Shown piece by piece: positions 1 through 8,394 of a DNA stretch of 57,568 nt (its first letter is position 1; each line of letters begins with the position of its first letter). Under the pieces are notes generated by a model. The model was not told where the DNA came from, did no database searches, and saw only the letters and a program-made list of their open reading frames with translations. The stretch is from Deltaproteobacteria bacterium. GTDB taxonomy: Bacteria; Desulfobacterota; Syntrophobacteria; Syntrophobacterales; Thermodesulforhabdaceae. Both the position numbers and the translations under genes were made by a program. The DNA is taken from contig JAFDGW010000011.1 in the NCBI GenBank assembly GCA_019309115.1, forward strand, positions 1 to 57,568, in the 5' to 3' direction.

Positions 1-113
1 CGCGCCACATCCACAATGGTCTTGCGGCCTTTAAGGATCTCCAGCACAACATCCCTCTTGCGATTGGCGGTCCATCTTTGCATCCGAACTGGCTTAACCG
101 ACTTCCCTTCCAT
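1..113 (-). CDS. IS3-type transposase OrfA, N-terminal part (runs off the window)
   Basis: The minus strand opens with ATG at 113 and reads without a stop to the window edge (about 37 codons). The peptide starts MEGKSVKPVRMQRWTANRKR and continues with DVVLEILKGRKTIVDVA, the start of a helix-turn-helix of the kind found in the small first protein (OrfA) of IS3-like elements. A possible GGGGGA ribosome-binding site lies just upstream (about 121-126). Only the N-terminus is visible, so I cannot tell whether the element is intact or what subgroup it belongs to. It lies next to IS66 debris. Confidence 0.6.
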   Translation of the reverse strand, partial: MEGKSVKPVRMQRWTANRKRDVVLEILKGRKTIVDVA

Positions 114-164
114 CATTCATCCCCCTTTCACAAACTAAATCTATTGCTTATTGCTGGTCCAGTC

Positions 165-352
165 CACTTGGGGGTCACTATAGAGACTCCGTGGTATAAC
201 TCCGGCGGTTTACACTGGCTGTGGGTTATGGTTAACCCCGTGATAGCTTTTTTATGGTTCATGGGGAAGCGTTCAAAAGAAGCTTTTAAGCAGTTGATAG
301 GGCAGTGGGAAGGGATTCTCGTTAGCGATGGATAAGGTAATACATGTTGGTA
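165..352 (+). pseudogene. IS66-family transposase fragment, catalytic core piece
   Basis: The plus strand encodes a short stretch matching the core of IS66 transposases: a segment reading ETPWYNSGGLHWLWV (family pattern DET-W-x-NGK-x-HWLWV) followed by SKEAFKQLIGQWEGILVSDG, where LVSD holds the second catalytic Asp region. A TAA stop follows where family members read DGYG, and similarity continues a few codons beyond. No start and no C-terminus are present, so this is a dead fragment. The rest of 114-473 holds nothing else I recognise apart from the hicB ribosome-binding site. Confidence 0.6.
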
Positions 353-473
353 TGAATTGATTTGTAATTGAAACACCTTTGGTTTTTAAGCTCAAAAAGT
401 TGAAAATGGTAGAATACAAGAGTAGTTATCAAGGGTTCAGGAATTAAAATAAAAACTTCAATGGAGGTTGCAC

Positions 474-683
474 ATGAAAGTGAGAGTTATTCTTGAACCA
501 AGTGAAGATGGAGGATATACCGTGTATGTTCCTGGACTACCAGGATGCGTCAGTGAGGGCGATTCCAAAGAAGAAGCTCTTAGGAACATCAAAGAAGCTA
601 TAGAACTTTATCTTGAGCCTGTAGAAGATGATCTGGTTGCTTTTAACCATGAAAAAACGGAAATAGTAGAGCTTAACTTATGA
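474..683 (+). CDS. hicB: HicB-family antitoxin
   Basis: A 69-residue protein with the HicB partial RNase-H-like fold signature: MKVRVILEPSEDGGYTV, then VPGLPGCVSEGDSKEEAL and NIKEAIELYL. HicB binds and neutralises HicA and often represses its own promoter. This is the short form without an obvious C-terminal DNA-binding domain. I chose ATG 474 because GGAGG (463-467) sits 6 bases upstream; a TTG at 468 would overlap it. The stop overlaps the hicA start (ATGA at 680-683), so the two are translationally coupled. Gene order here is antitoxin first, the reverse of E. coli hicAB. Confidence 0.85.
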   Translation: MKVRVILEPSEDGGYTVYVPGLPGCVSEGDSKEEALRNIKEAIELYLEPVEDDLVAFNHEKTEIVELNL

Positions 684-909
684 GCAAAGTTCCAAGCCTG
701 AACTATGATAAAGTCATAAAAGCCCTTCAACGAGATGGATGGATTGTTGTAAGGCAGAAAGGTAGTCACATCAGATTGCACAAATACACTAAAGATAGGA
801 AGAAGTTGAAATTGATCGTTCCTGCCCACAAGCCTACAAGAGATCAACCTTATCGCATATTTTAAAACAGGCAGAGTTAAGTGTAGAAGAATTTTTAAAG
901 CTGCTTTGA
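680..909 (+). pseudogene. hicA: HicA-family mRNA interferase toxin, frameshifted near the C-terminus
   Basis: HicA is a small double-stranded-RNA-binding-fold ribonuclease that cleaves mRNA. The frame from ATG 680 gives the expected N-terminus, with the catalytic His in KGSHIRLHK and the VPAHKP segment, but stops at 865 after 61 residues. From 841 the next frame continues with RSTLSHILKQAELSVEEF and ends at TGA 907-909, which is exactly the usual HicA tail (TL..IL+QAGLSVEEFL). One base missing around 838-841 explains the break; a restored protein would be about 76 residues. The toxin is therefore truncated by 22 residues and carries 9 aberrant ones. Loss of toxin activity is likely but not certain, since the catalytic His is kept. 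Confidence 0.8.
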
Positions 910-995
910 GACTTAAACTCAAGTTTTCCAAAACGCCCCATTTTGGTGGTTTAACTATGTGTAATCATTATTAAAAAACGTAATGCTAATTTTGC

Positions 996-1447
996 TCAGG
1001 TATACTTATCCAGGCCGTAGATCTGGAACAACTTATGGACCACAAGGACACTGAAGGTGGACTTACATTGGAGCTTACAGGTATGGCGCAGCGACAGAAT
1101 CCGCTCGTATCACCTCTACTACCCTGGCTTCTCTTCCGCCATAAAACTCCAAAGCGAATGGTTCGTTCAGCCAGATTGTTGGCGGGCTCCACTCCCTCTT
1201 CAACAAGAAAGGTGAAAAGGAATTCCATTTTTTCATCCAACCTTCGGACAAATCCCCCCACTTTGCTCTTGCTCTCACGATAAAGAGCGATGAGATAGCA
1301 CAGCCTGGCATAAAAAGCATTCCATTGACCCTCACTAGGAGGAACCCTCGCCATATGCACCAGGGTGTGCAGCTTCTTCAATGCCCATTCGCCACCGGAG
1401 CTCTCTGCCCAATCAGCTTTCAAAAGCTTCTTTTGAACACTTTCCAT
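996..1447 (-). pseudogene. IS66-family transposase, C-terminal remnant with frameshift
   Basis: The minus strand carries the C-terminal third of an IS66 transposase. FVRRLDEKMEFLFTFL is followed by EPANNLAERTIRFGVLWRKR, the family's NNLAER motif containing the catalytic Glu. After RKRSQGSRG the reading frame is lost. The next frame resumes with ERILSLRHTCKLQCKSTF and ends at the stop at 996-998, matching the usual RILSVL.TCRLQG..PF tail. The N-terminal two thirds are absent. The element cannot be active. No clean terminal inverted repeats were recognised. The 1448-1708 stretch beyond it contains no gene I recognise. Confidence 0.8.
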
Positions 1448-1708
1448 GAACCATAATGTTTTTTAGATGCATTCTCTGCTTATTCCAAGGGACAGAAATC
1501 TGATCTTGAATAGTTAGCCAAGGCAGGCAGCATAGCCTGCGATTGCTTACGTATGACATTTTTTGCCCATGATAACAAAATTTGTCATGAAGCTCTTGCT
1601 TGAATGACAGAAAGTAGCTTGCATGAGGTACCGGTTTAGAGCTATTATAAGCTTAAATTGGCAGAGTTCAGCAAATTTAAAGGTTAGGAGCAGTTAGGTG
1701 GGCAGTTT

Positions 1709-1724
1709 TGGTACAAATTTAGCA
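1709..1724 (+). promoter_or_regulatory. Candidate sigma-54 promoter for the pilin gene
   Basis: The plus strand reads TGGTACAAATTTAGCA. The GG (1710-1711) and GC (1722-1723) are 12 bases apart, the required -24/-12 spacing, and TGG, AC and GCA match consensus. Transcription would start near 1735, about 45 bases before the pilin ATG. Type IV pilin genes are classically sigma-54 dependent (PilR-activated). A second TGGCAG...AGCA at about 1661-1675 has spacing one base short. Upstream, GCAGGC-N6-GCCTGC (about 1526-1543) is a perfect inverted repeat that might be an operator. Confidence 0.5.
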
Positions 1725-1780
1725 TTTTAGGAATAGACGATTTTGGAAGAAGTAAAAAACCAAAAAGGAGGTTAGGAGCA

Positions 1781-2209
1781 ATGAGCAGACTAAAGAGGTC
1801 AAGTGAAGCAGGCTTTACGCTTATTGAGTTAATGATCGTTATTGCGATCATCGCGATTTTGGCAGCGGTGGCAATACCGCAGTACAACGCATACAAGAAT
1901 AAAGCTAAGGCAAAGGACTTGATCGGAATAGCCAGGAATTGTGCTCAGGAAGCAGTAACGCAATGTCAAATTGATACAGGAATAACTCTAGATTGGAATA
2001 AGCTTGAAAGCTGTAATCCAAGTAGTAACATCGGAAAGTATCTCACCAAGGTTAACCTAAGCATCCCAACAAGTAGTAATTGCGACGATATTAATGGTAG
2101 CAGCTTTAACATCACAGTCACTGGCAATGTAGACAGTACTAAGTACGAAGCAAAATGCTTTATTGGTAATAACTACTCCATAGACTGTAGAGGAGTAACT
2201 AAACATTAA
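1781..2209 (+). CDS. pilA: Type IV pilin, major pilin-like
   Basis: A 142-residue prepilin. The leader is 11 residues ending in Gly, cut before Phe (EAG|FTLIELMIV), with Glu at mature position 5 as required for prepilin peptidase and assembly. A 20-residue hydrophobic helix follows (IVIAIIAILAAVAIPQY), then a globular domain with several Cys residues that could form disulfides. A strong ribosome-binding site (AAGGAGG, then GGAG) precedes ATG 1781. The gene is followed by a perfect hairpin, so most transcripts probably end there and the pilin is made in excess over the downstream genes. Whether it is the main pilus subunit cannot be proved from sequence. Confidence 0.85.
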   Translation: MSRLKRSSEAGFTLIELMIVIAIIAILAAVAIPQYNAYKNKAKAKDLIGIARNCAQEAVTQCQIDTGITLDWNKLESCNPSSNIGKYLTKVNLSIPTSSNCDDINGSSFNITVTGNVDSTKYEAKCFIGNNYSIDCRGVTKH

Positions 2210-2233
2210 ACTAACTAAAGGTTAAGCTAATTA

Positions 2234-2258
2234 AGAAGAGGGGAAGTTCCCCTCTTCT
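2234..2258 (+). terminator. Hairpin after the pilin gene, likely terminator or attenuator
   Basis: AGAAGAGGGGA (2234-2244) and TCCCCTCTTCT (2248-2258) form an 11-bp perfect stem with a 3-base loop, 25 bases after the pilin stop. There is no long T-run, so it may be a partial terminator or an mRNA 3'-stabilising hairpin. Either would raise the pilin level relative to the next two genes. Confidence 0.6.
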
Positions 2259-2276
2259 GAGTTTGTGGTGAAGGTG

Positions 2277-2753
2277 ATGAAACTTAACAATATCGTAAGA
2301 AAAGGGGGTTTTACTTTAATTGAGTTAATGCTGGTAGTGGTTATCATGGCCATCCTAGCTGGTGTTGCAATTACGTTGTATCATTCTTATCTGAAAACAG
2401 CGTTTGAAATTGACCCCGTTAACACGCTTCTTGCCGTTTCGGCAGCACAGGAAAGCTATTATGCAGATAACGGAAAGTACGCCAGTAGAATAGAGATGCT
2501 ACCCGGCTTTAACGATGGAACTTCTGACGGTAATTTCGTGCTTCACGACGACAAAGATGACCGCCGGAAGTTTTATCTGAGCGTTAATTGCAATAATGAT
2601 TGCAACGAGAGTTACGTAGCAACAGTGGAAAACAAACCGGGAGATTCAAAGTGGAAAGTTAAATGGAACTTATCATGCGGTGTTAATACCACCTACGGAA
2701 ACTGTAAGCCCGTGCAGGTCAAGGGTTCTTCGACTCTTAGAAACGTATTCTAG
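2277..2753 (+). CDS. Second type IV pilin-like protein (minor pilin)
   Basis: About 158 residues. The prepilin signature is clear: RKGG|FTLIELMLVVVIMAILAGVAI, with Gly at -1 and Glu at +5. Beyond the helix there is a SYYADNGKYAS segment, common in pilins and pseudopilins, then four Cys residues in the C-terminal half. The start is uncertain: GTG 2265, GTG 2268 and ATG 2277 are all in frame and none has a strong ribosome-binding site. ATG 2277 gives an 11-residue leader like its neighbour. The stop is 3 bases before the next ATG, so it is probably co-translated with the glycosyltransferase-like gene. Confidence 0.8.
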   Translation: MKLNNIVRKGGFTLIELMLVVVIMAILAGVAITLYHSYLKTAFEIDPVNTLLAVSAAQESYYADNGKYASRIEMLPGFNDGTSDGNFVLHDDKDDRRKFYLSVNCNNDCNESYVATVENKPGDSKWKVKWNLSCGVNTTYGNCKPVQVKGSSTLRNVF

Positions 2754-2756
2754 CGC

Positions 2757-5006
2757 ATGAGCATTCCCTGCCCTTTTTCCAAAGCTTGCCTTCGCAATTT
2801 TCTTTCATTGTCATATAGGCTCCTTTGGGTATTGTGGTTTGTTTTTTTCCTTTTTTTATCCCTCTCTAAAATCAGATGTTACGACATCTGGTGGCACCTA
2901 GCAACAGGTCGTTATATACTTAATAATTTTACCATTCCTCGAGTTGACCCTTTTTCGTATACCCATTCTGGTGCCCCGTGGATAGACTCAATGTGGCTTT
3001 TCCAAACAATCGTTTACGGAATATATTCAGTTAGCGGATATTGCGGGTTATTATTTCTCAAAGCCCTGATATTGTTCCTAGCCTTCTGGCAGTTAAGAAG
3101 CTTGCTAAAAACCATTACCCAGGACAAAGCGTTGATTCTTGCCATAATGTGGTCTGTGCTCTTAGCTGCTTCGTTCAGATTTACCATCAGGCCCCATATC
3201 GCTGGCTATCTCCTGTTTGTCTTGTGTTGGTACTGCCTGATACGACTTGATTCTGAGTTATCCTGGAAGAACATAATACTCATCTTTTTGTGTTTGGTGG
3301 TTTGGGTTAACACGCATGGAAGTTTTGTTCTCGGAGTTTTCTTGATTGGCGTTTATTGCCTGTATAGGCTTTCCCCCTTTTTAAAGGAAGAGATAAAAAC
3401 ATTATGGCAACACGACGAGTTCCGAAAAATCGTTTTCCTCGCTTGTTTCACACTGATCGCAACAACAATCAATCCCTACGGTGTAAAGCTGTTACATTTT
3501 GTTCTCTTTTCGCATTCCGGAGAAAGCAAAGAAGCTTTAAAGCACATTCAAGAATGGTACTCTGTGTCTCCTGGTTTCTTCTTCGTCTTTAGCTGGGATA
3601 AAACTTTATTCTTCAAAATTTTGTTCTGGTCATCTTTTGGTTTGATGTTCCTTCCTATTTTCAAGGGTGAGCTCCGCCATTGTTTATGGATATTCTATGT
3701 TGGTGGTTTGACTTATCTTGTCTTACAACACTATCGCTTTGCGGGTTTCTTCGCCTTTGGAGTAGCGCCACTGATTGCGTTATTCTACGAAAAATGGTAT
3801 AGAGAACTTCAAGGTTTCGCTCGATTTATTATTAATTCTACCCTATTTTTAGCAATTATTTTTGCAGGACAAACTTACGGATCGGCTATTTTTAACCCTA
3901 GGTGGAGCGGTTGTGTAAGATGGGAATTATACCCAAAAGCCCTGGCTGAATTTGTTAAAGTAAAACACCTGCCTCAACCCATTTTTAATACTTACGGTTG
4001 GGGCGGATTTTTAATTTGGGAACTCTACCCTGAATACAAGGTATTCATAGACGGCAGGACACCAACGGTGTACTCAACCGACTTTTATTGGATATTCCGA
4101 AAAGCCGAAAACGGTAACAAAAGTGTGATCGAATACTTAATGAAGCAGTACCAGATCAAGACGGCAATCACTGGAAGTTCAAAGCTGTGCAGAGTTTTGA
4201 GGAGAAAATTTGGCTTCAGGGTTGTTGGCTTTGATGATCGAGGTTACTTGTTGGTGAATAAAAATGAAATTCCGAATGGGGTAAAGATTTTTAAATTTTA
4301 CGACCCATGCAAAGAATTTCACGACCAAGTTAAAAAACTAACAGGTTCAAAAGGAAAGGAAAATGGGCGAATTAAAAAGAGTTTAGAGCAAATAGAAAGA
4401 GAACTGAATTATGCCATTACCGTTTTCCCAAGCGTCAAAGCCTTAAACAACTTAGGGGTTTTGTACTCAAATTACAGGGAAGAACCGACCAAAGCTCTTA
4501 AATTTTACCAAAGAGCCTTAACTCGATCCCCAGATAACTATGGAATTTATTACAATATAGGTCTCTGCTACTTTGATTTGGGTAATTATCGTCAGGCACT
4601 GCCTTATTTTGCAAAGATCACACGGAAAGATTCCCAAAATTCCAGAGCGTGGCTAATGCTCGCCAAAACTTACCACAATCTTGGTGAATACAAGAAGGCA
4701 TATACAGCCATCAAAAAGCACCTAACACTTGTAGGAGACGGTGCAACCAGCGAAGCTTACCAGTACCTCGGCATGATAAAAAACCAGCTTTATGACGTGA
4801 GCGGAGCCGCAAGAGCTTTTAAAAGGGCGTTGTTGTTGGCGAAAGATGAAAAAGAAAAAGCTGTTAATTATTACAATCTTGGTAAATGTTACGAGGCAAT
4901 AGGAGACCTAGAACAAGCCGAAAAGTACCTATCCGCTGCTCTTAATACTGACCCTGGGTTAAAAGCAGCAAGAAAAAGCCTTAACGAGCTAAGAAATTCC
5001 AGATGA
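2757..5006 (+). CDS. Multi-spanning GT-C-like membrane protein with C-terminal TPR repeats
   Basis: 749 residues. The N-terminal ~400 residues hold about ten hydrophobic segments. After the first comes an extracytoplasmic loop with DIWWHLATGRYIL and VDPFSYTHSGAPWIDSMW, an Asp/Trp-rich pattern seen in GT-C-type oligosaccharyl or glycosyl transferases and related membrane proteins. A soluble domain follows (about 400-540), then four or five TPRs from about 560 (ALNNLGVLYSNYREEPTKAL, YYNIGLCYFDLGNYRQALPY, YYNLGKCYEAIGDLEQAEKY). It starts 3 bases after the second pilin gene. By analogy to TfpW/TfpO, pilin glycosyltransferases encoded beside pilA, I infer that it decorates the pilins, but no catalytic residue can be assigned with certainty. 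Confidence 0.65.
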   Translation: MSIPCPFSKACLRNFLSLSYRLLWVLWFVFFLFLSLSKIRCYDIWWHLATGRYILNNFTIPRVDPFSYTHSGAPWIDSMWLFQTIVYGIYSVSGYCGLLFLKALILFLAFWQLRSLLKTITQDKALILAIMWSVLLAASFRFTIRPHIAGYLLFVLCWYCLIRLDSELSWKNIILIFLCLVVWVNTHGSFVLGVFLIGVYCLYRLSPFLKEEIKTLWQHDEFRKIVFLACFTLIATTINPYGVKLLHFVLFSHSGESKEALKHIQEWYSVSPGFFFVFSWDKTLFFKILFWSSFGLMFLPIFKGELRHCLWIFYVGGLTYLVLQHYRFAGFFAFGVAPLIALFYEKWYRELQGFARFIINSTLFLAIIFAGQTYGSAIFNPRWSGCVRWELYPKALAEFVKVKHLPQPIFNTYGWGGFLIWELYPEYKVFIDGRTPTVYSTDFYWIFRKAENGNKSVIEYLMKQYQIKTAITGSSKLCRVLRRKFGFRVVGFDDRGYLLVNKNEIPNGVKIFKFYDPCKEFHDQVKKLTGSKGKENGRIKKSLEQIERELNYAITVFPSVKALNNLGVLYSNYREEPTKALKFYQRALTRSPDNYGIYYNIGLCYFDLGNYRQALPYFAKITRKDSQNSRAWLMLAKTYHNLGEYKKAYTAIKKHLTLVGDGATSEAYQYLGMIKNQLYDVSGAARAFKRALLLAKDEKEKAVNYYNLGKCYEAIGDLEQAEKYLSAALNTDPGLKAARKSLNELRNSR

Positions 5007-5123
5007 TATTTTCAAAAGTAAGCGACCGCAGGGTATCATACTGAATTAGAACTACTTTGCTTCAACTGTGAAGCTGTAAAAGATGCACGCCAAGGTCAGT
5101 CAACACTTACGAAAATTTGCATT

Positions 5124-6185
5124 TCAGTTATGGTTACCCTGGGATTGCTTACCTCGCGAATCCAATGCAGAGTTCTTGCTTTTAAGGTAAAATACCCCTC
5201 CCAGAAAACCCGTTGCGAGTGAGATAGAATAGGACAGTAAGCCCAATGCCACGGCTTTTTCCGGTGGGACATCCATAAGGCCCATAATCCAGACGAAGCC
5301 ACCTTCTCTCACACCAATGCCCTGTATCGAAACAGGCAAAGATGCAAAAAGCGACACAACCGGTACTGCAAAAAAATAGAACCACGGTTGAACGCCTATA
5401 CCCATACCACCGGCCAAGAGGTAGTGCACAATGCAGTTGCCGACTTGCAGTAAAATGCTCAAGCCAAGGGCACCGGCGAACACGTTTGTTTTCCAGAAAA
5501 CCAGGAAGGCCGGATTTTCTATGTTAAACGGCAGGACATTCTTTAAAAGGCGAGCAGCCAAGGGATGCCACAGGACAAAGGTTGTAAAACCGACCACCAG
5601 TAGAGCTGATAACATAACAACCGACTCGGCCACACCGGCTGGCATCAGCTTATTGAATGCTGGCGTCACAACGGCACATATGATGGCCAAAGCAATCACT
5701 CCGAAAATTCTGTCCCCCAGTACAGAATAGGTTACCAGTGATGGAGGAAAACCTCGTTTTACAAGCATGTATCCTTTAATGGCATCTCCTGTTACACTGC
5801 CAGGCAAAAACATATTGAAAAAACAACCAATGAGATAAAACTGATAGTAAAAACTGATACGCCCCTGCATCCCCATGGCATTGGATAGGATCATCCACCT
5901 GGCAGCACTCAAAAACTGTACGATCAGAAAGATACCAAAGGCTAGGAGCCATATTTTCAGAGGAAAACGGTTCAATATCTCGATAATCGATCCAATGTCC
6001 GCCTTACGCAGCACAATTGCCACACAGAGACCGCTAACCGACAATTTGATAAACAAACTAAACCACTTCCGAGTGACATCTTTTGGCATGTGATCAAAAA
6101 ATTTTGTCAAATTGTCATGAATATGAAGAGCAATCTCCAGTGAACAGGGTTTGAATCGTTCACCGCCGGCATTCCTTTTTTTCAA
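5124..6185 (-). CDS. Lysylphosphatidylglycerol-synthase-TM / UPF0104 family membrane protein (flippase-like)
   Basis: About 353 residues with roughly eight hydrophobic segments and the family motifs: SAARWMILSNAMG near the N-terminus, PGSVTGDAIKGYML in the middle and SIQGIGVREGGFVW toward the C-terminus. This membrane domain (PF03706) is the flippase half of MprF and also occurs alone next to polyprenyl-phosphate glycosyltransferases. The start is doubtful. TTG 6185 has GGAGA upstream and overlaps the glycosyltransferase stop by 26 bases; ATG 6089 would remove 32 residues but has no visible ribosome-binding site. It is cotranscribed with the glycosyltransferase at 6160-7134. Confidence 0.8.
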   Translation of the reverse strand: MKKRNAGGERFKPCSLEIALHIHDNLTKFFDHMPKDVTRKWFSLFIKLSVSGLCVAIVLRKADIGSIIEILNRFPLKIWLLAFGIFLIVQFLSAARWMILSNAMGMQGRISFYYQFYLIGCFFNMFLPGSVTGDAIKGYMLVKRGFPPSLVTYSVLGDRIFGVIALAIICAVVTPAFNKLMPAGVAESVVMLSALLVVGFTTFVLWHPLAARLLKNVLPFNIENPAFLVFWKTNVFAGALGLSILLQVGNCIVHYLLAGGMGIGVQPWFYFFAVPVVSLFASLPVSIQGIGVREGGFVWIMGLMDVPPEKAVALGLLSYSISLATGFLGGVFYLKSKNSALDSRGKQSQGNHN

Positions 6186-7134
6186 TGTCGGTTTTCTCCA
6201 AGATTTCTCTGATTACATAAGGTCTTTTGCCCTGGGATTCGTAGTAAGTTCTCATCACCATTTCGACGATAATTCCCGTTCCCAATATGCTAATTCCCGA
6301 CAGAATAAGTAAGACTCCCAGTTGAAGAAGTGGCCTGTGGCCTATGGATTGTCCCATAACGAGCTTTATGAAGGACAGGTAAGTTTCTATCAGGAATCCC
6401 GTAATCAACATGAATCCGCCCAAAGGACCAAAGAAATGCAAAGGTCTTGTCATAAACTTTTGAAAGAACAGCACCAGTAGCAGATCCGACAAAACCCGGT
6501 AAATCCTTGACAGGCCGTATTTGCTGCTACCGTGAGTTCTGGAACGGTGGCTCACAGGGATTTCGGTATATTTGACACCATAAAGACTGGCCAGGACGGG
6601 TATAAAACGATGAAGTTCGCCATAAAGCCCCAAATTTTTTACCACATCAGCTTTGTAGGCTCTTAATGAACATCCGTAATCATGAACCCGAACTCCTGTT
6701 ATCCATCCTATGATCTTATTTGCCACAAGGGATGGAAGCCTTCTGGACCAGAATGGATCTTTGCGATTTTTACGCCAGCCGTTTACGACATCATAACCTT
6801 CTTCTATTTTGGCAACCAGTTTGGGTATATCTTTTGGATCGTTTTGGAGATCTCCGTCCATGGAAATCACAATATCCCCTCTGCTAAAGTCAAAACCTGC
6901 AGCCATGGCGGCGCTCTGGCCGAAGTTTCTTCTGAAGATTACAACTCTGACACGGTCATTGCGCTTAACGAGATCTTTCAGAATATCCAACGTGCCGTCT
7001 GTGCTCCCGTCATCCACGAACAACACTTCGTAGTCCATGCCTGTCTCTTCCATAACAGCGGCAATTTCTTCCATGAGTTTTTCCACATTGGCTTTTTCGT
7101 TGTAAACAGGAACAACTATCGACACATCCGGCAT
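6160..7134 (-). CDS. Family 2 glycosyltransferase, polyprenyl-phosphate sugar synthase (DPM1/ArnC type)
   Basis: 324 residues. The GT-A domain begins MPDVSIVVPVYNEKANVEKL, with DDGSTDGT (nucleotide binding) and the catalytic DGDLQNDP motif containing DxD; FRRNFGQSAAMAAG is also typical of the family. Two hydrophobic helices at the C-terminus (about 235-260 and 270-295) match membrane-anchored polyprenyl-phosphate mannose/glucose synthases. The predicted reaction is transfer of a sugar from an NDP-sugar to undecaprenyl phosphate on the cytoplasmic face. With the flippase-like partner it could supply lipid-linked sugar, for example to the GT-C-like protein encoded at 2757-5006, which points toward it. 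Confidence 0.85.
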   Translation of the reverse strand: MPDVSIVVPVYNEKANVEKLMEEIAAVMEETGMDYEVLFVDDGSTDGTLDILKDLVKRNDRVRVVIFRRNFGQSAAMAAGFDFSRGDIVISMDGDLQNDPKDIPKLVAKIEEGYDVVNGWRKNRKDPFWSRRLPSLVANKIIGWITGVRVHDYGCSLRAYKADVVKNLGLYGELHRFIPVLASLYGVKYTEIPVSHRSRTHGSSKYGLSRIYRVLSDLLLVLFFQKFMTRPLHFFGPLGGFMLITGFLIETYLSFIKLVMGQSIGHRPLLQLGVLLILSGISILGTGIIVEMVMRTYYESQGKRPYVIREILEKTDIEKKECRR

Positions 7135-7204
7135 TTACTGGCCTCCGGTACGTAAGCAGTCACAGGCTAACCTTAACTGGGACGCAGATTTTTGTAAACA
7201 TTGA

Positions 7205-7312
7205 CCGATGGTTGGACGAACCGTTCTATTTGGAATTTTGTGGTGGGAGAAAAGTCAAGGTATCAGAAGTAACAGGAGCAAATTTCGTCTCTGCACCCAC
7301 ATCTGTGTCCCC
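7205..7312 (+). pseudogene. Short decayed IS66 transposase C-terminal scrap
   Basis: The intergenic DNA aligns base for base with the IS66 remnant at 996-1447: ACGAACC, TTTGGA, TTTT.TGG, GAGAAAAG.CA.GGT, and then a further ~40 bases with about two-thirds identity. In frame it reads RTVLFGILWWEKSQGIRSNRS, against ERTIRFGVLWRKRSQGSR in the other copy. It stops abutting the ruvB stop codon. It is a third independent scrap of the same family and is too short to be functional. Confidence 0.65.
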
Positions 7313-7314
7313 AA

Positions 7315-8343
7315 TCAGATCTTTCTGTCAAAAAGGGTAAGCTGATGATAGTGCCTTACAGGAATGCCGAAATGCTCGTAAGCTTTCCGTGTGGCCATTC
7401 TACCACGTGGGGTTTTCTTGATGTAGCCCTGCTGGATCAAAAAAGGTTCGTAAACATCTTCTAAAGTACCCTTTTCTTCCGACAGAGCAGCCGCGAGCGT
7501 ATCTATTCCCACCGGACCTCCGTCGTACTGCTCAATTATAAGCCGAAGTATTCTGCGGTCCATACTGTCAAAACCCATTTCGTCAATATCCAGCATCTCC
7601 AAAGCTTCCACCGCCACTTGCTTGGTTATGACACCATCGGCTCTAACCTCGGCAAAGTCCCTGACTCTTCTCAATAAACGATTGGCAATTCTGGGCGTCC
7701 CTCTCGCCCGCCGGGCAATCTCAAAGGCACCGTCATCTTTAATAGGGATTCCCAATATCGCTGCAGATCTCCTCACGATAAGTGCCAGTTCTTCAGGCTC
7801 GTAAAAATCCAAGCGTAGCATCACACCAAAACGATCTCTTAACGGCGGAGTAAGCAAGCCAGCCCTGGTGGTTGCACCAACGAGCGTAAAAGGCGGAAGA
7901 TCCAGCTTTATTGTCCTGGCCGAAGGTCCCTGGCCAATGATAATATCGAGTTGAAAATCCTCCATAGCCGGATAGAGTATTTCTTCTACAATGGGATTGA
8001 GGCGGTGAATTTCGTCTATAAAGAGCACATCTCTTGGCTCCAGATTCGTCAGTATAGCCGCCAGGTCACCAGGGCGCTCTATCACAGGCCCTGAAGTTGC
8101 CCGCAGGTTAACTCCCAGCTCATGGCTAATTATCACGGCAAGCGTGGTTTTCCCCAAGCCTGGGTATCCGTGGAGGAGAACATGGTCCAGGGCCTCACCG
8201 CGCTGTCTGGCCGCTTCTATGAAAACCTTTAAAGATTCTTTCACCTCCTTTTGACCAATATAATCATCCAATTTCCTTGGCCTGAGGTTTTGCTCAACAA
8301 CCAGATCTTCCTGCTTTGGCTCAGGGGTAATAAGACGATCCAT
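7315..8343 (-). CDS. ruvB: Holliday junction branch migration helicase RuvB
   Basis: 342 residues, full length. Walker A is [11 protein letters not shown] and Walker B is [10 protein letters not shown]; the sensor segment is [19 protein letters not shown] and the winged-helix C-domain contains [16 protein letters not shown]. RuvB forms the hexameric AAA+ motor that, with RuvA, drives branch migration of Holliday junctions. ruvB is last in the rlmE-yebC-ruvC-ruvA-ruvB run, 51 bases after ruvA. The C-terminus ends at the IS66 scrap but appears complete. Confidence 0.97.
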   Translation of the reverse strand: MDRLITPEPKQEDLVVEQNLRPRKLDDYIGQKEVKESLKVFIEAARQRGEALDHVLLHGYPGLGKTTLAVIISHELGVNLRATSGPVIERPGDLAAILTNLEPRDVLFIDEIHRLNPIVEEILYPAMEDFQLDIIIGQGPSARTIKLDLPPFTLVGATTRAGLLTPPLRDRFGVMLRLDFYEPEELALIVRRSAAILGIPIKDDGAFEIARRARGTPRIANRLLRRVRDFAEVRADGVITKQVAVEALEMLDIDEMGFDSMDRRILRLIIEQYDGGPVGIDTLAAALSEEKGTLEDVYEPFLIQQGYIKKTPRGRMATRKAYEHFGIPVRHYHQLTLFDRKI

Positions 8344-8394
8344 AAAAACACCTGCAAAGTTTAATCGACAAACGCTAAGCTCGCTTTTCTGTCA

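Noticed and set aside
128-376. Minus-strand open frame at 128-376
   Set aside because: It overlaps the IS66 fragment on the other strand and has no recognisable features.
1661-1675. Alternative sigma-54 site TGGCAG...AGCA upstream of the pilin
   Set aside because: Spacing between GG and GC is 11, one base short; the site at 1709 has the correct 12.
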